Of a stretch of DNA of 64,000 bases, positions 62,738 to 64,000 are shown piece by piece. Every line of letters starts with the position of its first letter. Position 1 is the stretch's first letter. The DNA is from Pseudomonas sp. R5(2019). GTDB lineage: Bacteria > Pseudomonadota > Gammaproteobacteria > Pseudomonadales > Pseudomonadaceae. The notes below the pieces were generated by a model. That model was given only the letters and a program-made list of their open reading frames with translations, ran no database searches and had not been told where the DNA came from. The stretch is from positions 103,380 through 167,379 of the forward strand of contig NZ_JAAAMT010000006.1 in NCBI RefSeq assembly GCF_009905435.1, written 5' to 3'. Position numbers and translations under genes: made by a program.

Positions 62738-63601
62738 ATGCGTACTTTCGTACGTGTCGCGGTAACCCTGTGCCTGGTGGCCGTTGCCGTGTTTGCCGGT
62801 GTTTACCTCTGGCAGTACTACATGCTCTCGCCCTGGACCCGCGATGCGCGGGTGCGGGCCGACGTGACCATCATCGCCCCGGATGTGTCTGGCTGGGTGC
62901 GTCAGCTCAAGGCCTATGACAATCAGGCGGTGAAAGCCGGCGACCTGCTGTTGTCCATCGACCGCGACCGCTTCCAGGCGGCGCTGGAAAAAGCCAATGC
63001 CGTGGCCGACACCCGCCAGCAGCAACTGCGCCTGCGCGAGCACGAAGCCTCGCGCCGCGCCGCCCTGAGCCCGCAAGCGATCAGCGCCGAGCTGCGCGAG
63101 AACGCCCAAATCAACGCGGCCGTGGCCCGCGGCGAACTTCGTGAGGCCCAGGCCGAGGTCAAGGTTGCCGAGCTCAACCTGGCCCGCAGCGAAGTCCATG
63201 CACCGCGTAGCGGCCACATCACCAACCTGCGCCTGGCCGAGGGCAATTACGTCAATGCCGGGCAGGCGGTCATGGCCTTGATCGACGATTCGACGTTTTA
63301 CATTCAGGCGTATTTCGAAGAGACCAAACTGCCGCGCATCCGCGTGGGCGCGCCGGTGAAAGTCTGGTTGATGAGTGCCGGTGAGCCGATTGCAGGCCGG
63401 GTCGAAAGCATCAGCCGCGGCATCACCGACCGCAATGCCACGCCTGACGAGCAACTGCTGGCGCAGGTCGAGCCGACCTTCAACTGGGTGCGGCTGGCGC
63501 AGCGCATCCCGGTGCGGATCAAGCTTGAAAACGTGCCCGAGGAGGTTCAGCTGAGTGCGGGGATGACGGCGAGTGTGCAGGTGCAGGAATCCCGCCCATG
63601 A
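62738..63601 (+). CDS. HlyD-family membrane fusion protein, AaeA-like
   Basis: A 287-residue periplasmic adaptor: one N-terminal helix (residues 6-28), a lipoyl/barrel-sandwich start (ARVRADVTIIAPDVSGWV), a coiled-coil hairpin (residues 75-135) and HAPRSGHITNLRLAEGNYV, then a beta-barrel with FYIQAYFEETKLPRIRVG. Start at the Met at 62,738. Third gene of the efflux operon; partner of the FUSC pump. An outer-membrane channel is not encoded here. Confidence 0.92.
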   Translation: MRTFVRVAVTLCLVAVAVFAGVYLWQYYMLSPWTRDARVRADVTIIAPDVSGWVRQLKAYDNQAVKAGDLLLSIDRDRFQAALEKANAVADTRQQQLRLREHEASRRAALSPQAISAELRENAQINAAVARGELREAQAEVKVAELNLARSEVHAPRSGHITNLRLAEGNYVNAGQAVMALIDDSTFYIQAYFEETKLPRIRVGAPVKVWLMSAGEPIAGRVESISRGITDRNATPDEQLLAQVEPTFNWVRLAQRIPVRIKLENVPEEVQLSAGMTASVQVQESRP

Positions 63602-63620
63602 ACAGGCGGTAACGAGCTTT

Positions 63621-63870
63621 TGTAGGAGCCGGGCTGCCCCAATGCCAGTCAGTTAAGGATCGGAACACAGACGTCCATGTAGGAGCGGACCCGGCCGCGA
63701 TGGGCTGCGAAGCGGCCCCGGCGACTCTGAAACCATCCGCACTCCCAGGGCTTGTCGTTGATATCACCGGCCTCGGGGGCTGCTGCGCAGCCCATCGCGG
63801 CCAGGTCCGCTCCTACAAGGGTTGCGTCGTTCTATTCCTTAACTGACCGGCATTAGGGCTTGCCCGCGAT
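63621..63870. repeat. Nested composite REP/BIME element, second copy
   Basis: Same order as at 36,001-36,278: outer arm with CCAGTCAGTTAAGGA, inner REP pair (63,678-63,817, family B), outer arm CCTTAACTGACCGGCATT. The last TCCTACA end is missing. It fills the gap between the efflux operon and the last gene. Confidence 0.82.
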
Positions 63871-63892
63871 AAGCATAGGTATCTACACATCT

Positions 63893-64000
63893 CTAAAGTC
63901 TTCGGCTGGCCACCCAGCCGATGGCTTCTTTCGCAAAACCCGCCAGTTCCTGTGGGGTGTATTGCTCCAGCGTTTCGCACATCGCCAACAACATGTACAG
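63893..64000 (-). CDS. Partial CDS at the window end, C-terminus only
   Basis: The minus strand encodes at least 34 residues ending in a TAG stop at 63,893: LYMLLAMCETLEQYTPQELA then GFAKEAIGWVASRRL. It is helical and would be the C-terminus of a protein whose rest lies beyond 64,000. I do not recognise it. Confidence 0.5.
   Translation of the reverse strand: MYMLLAMCETLEQYTPQELAGFAKEAIGWVASRRL

Noticed and set aside
61604..63454. 616-codon minus-strand open frame
   Set aside because: Antisense to the FUSC pump, DUF1656 and adaptor genes, which are clear family members.

Overview
The window reads as a chromosomal segment of a Pseudomonas of the fluorescens/putida type. Evidence: dense, GC-rich, high-coding-density genes; protein sequences that match Pseudomonas families closely (ArgF, BfrB, MotY, QuiP, EstB, BraCDEFG, the PA3496-type small protein); gene order recalling P. 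aeruginosa blocks (argF ... grxD-bfrB-bfd-prx-rnt-pyrC-motY-argG; nth-rnf-metG-mrp-dcd; quiP-SEC-C-ychJ-dinG; ompA-pdxH; braCDEFG); and many copies of pseudomonad REP-type palindromes between genes. I see no rRNA, tRNA, CRISPR array, prophage or intact insertion sequence.

Layout. 0-12 kb: ybaK-like deacylase, an orphan iron-type ABC ATPase coupled to argF, a molybdopterin oxidoreductase, grxD, the iron-storage pair bfrB/bfd, a 2-Cys peroxiredoxin, the pyrC-rnt pair, motY and argG. Both arginine genes (argF, argG) carry tandem sites fitting the Pseudomonas ArgR consensus over their promoters. 12-14 kb: an A/T-rich two-helix membrane protein of unknown function and an orphan BvgA-type response regulator. 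14-19 kb: a PA3496-type small gene, nth and a reduced Rnf electron-transport cluster (A-B-D-G-E, no rnfC). 19-24 kb: metG, mrp/apbC, a cold-shock gene and dcd. 24-31 kb: an AotO-like desuccinylase-family gene preceded by relics of an amino-acid ABC transporter, then a tight operon of a DUF6231 protein, a YchJ protein, a LEA lipoprotein, a His-rich SEC-C protein and the acylase quiP; then a DUF1145 gene overlapping a secreted collagen-like protein. 31-45 kb: CopD-like membrane protein, dinG, an agarase-like secreted hydrolase, estB, an OmpA lipoprotein, pdxH, a SlyB-type lipoprotein, nhaA, a large FAD oxidoreductase, a lipoprotein, and a divergent SDR/LysR pair. 45-52 kb: the complete branched-chain amino acid transporter braCDEFG, a DUF2288 gene and a beta-hydroxyacid dehydrogenase. 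52-64 kb: an MHYT-GGDEF-EAL protein, an MFS transporter, rapA, several small genes (one probably ccoM), and an AaeB/DUF1656/AaeA-type efflux operon; the window ends inside a minus-strand gene.

Most of this is housekeeping. The most unusual locus is the Rnf-like cluster at 15,083-18,832: rnfC is missing, RnfB lacks its membrane anchor and carries a long RnfC-like alanine/lysine-rich tail, and by alignment from memory three of the four cysteines that hold the intramembrane iron centre between RnfA and RnfE are replaced. It is nevertheless kept as a tightly overlapping operon, which suggests a derived complex with altered electron input and not simple decay. Other points of interest are the two ArgR operators, the decayed aot-like operon, the nested composite REP elements and several genes too short for routine ORF calling.
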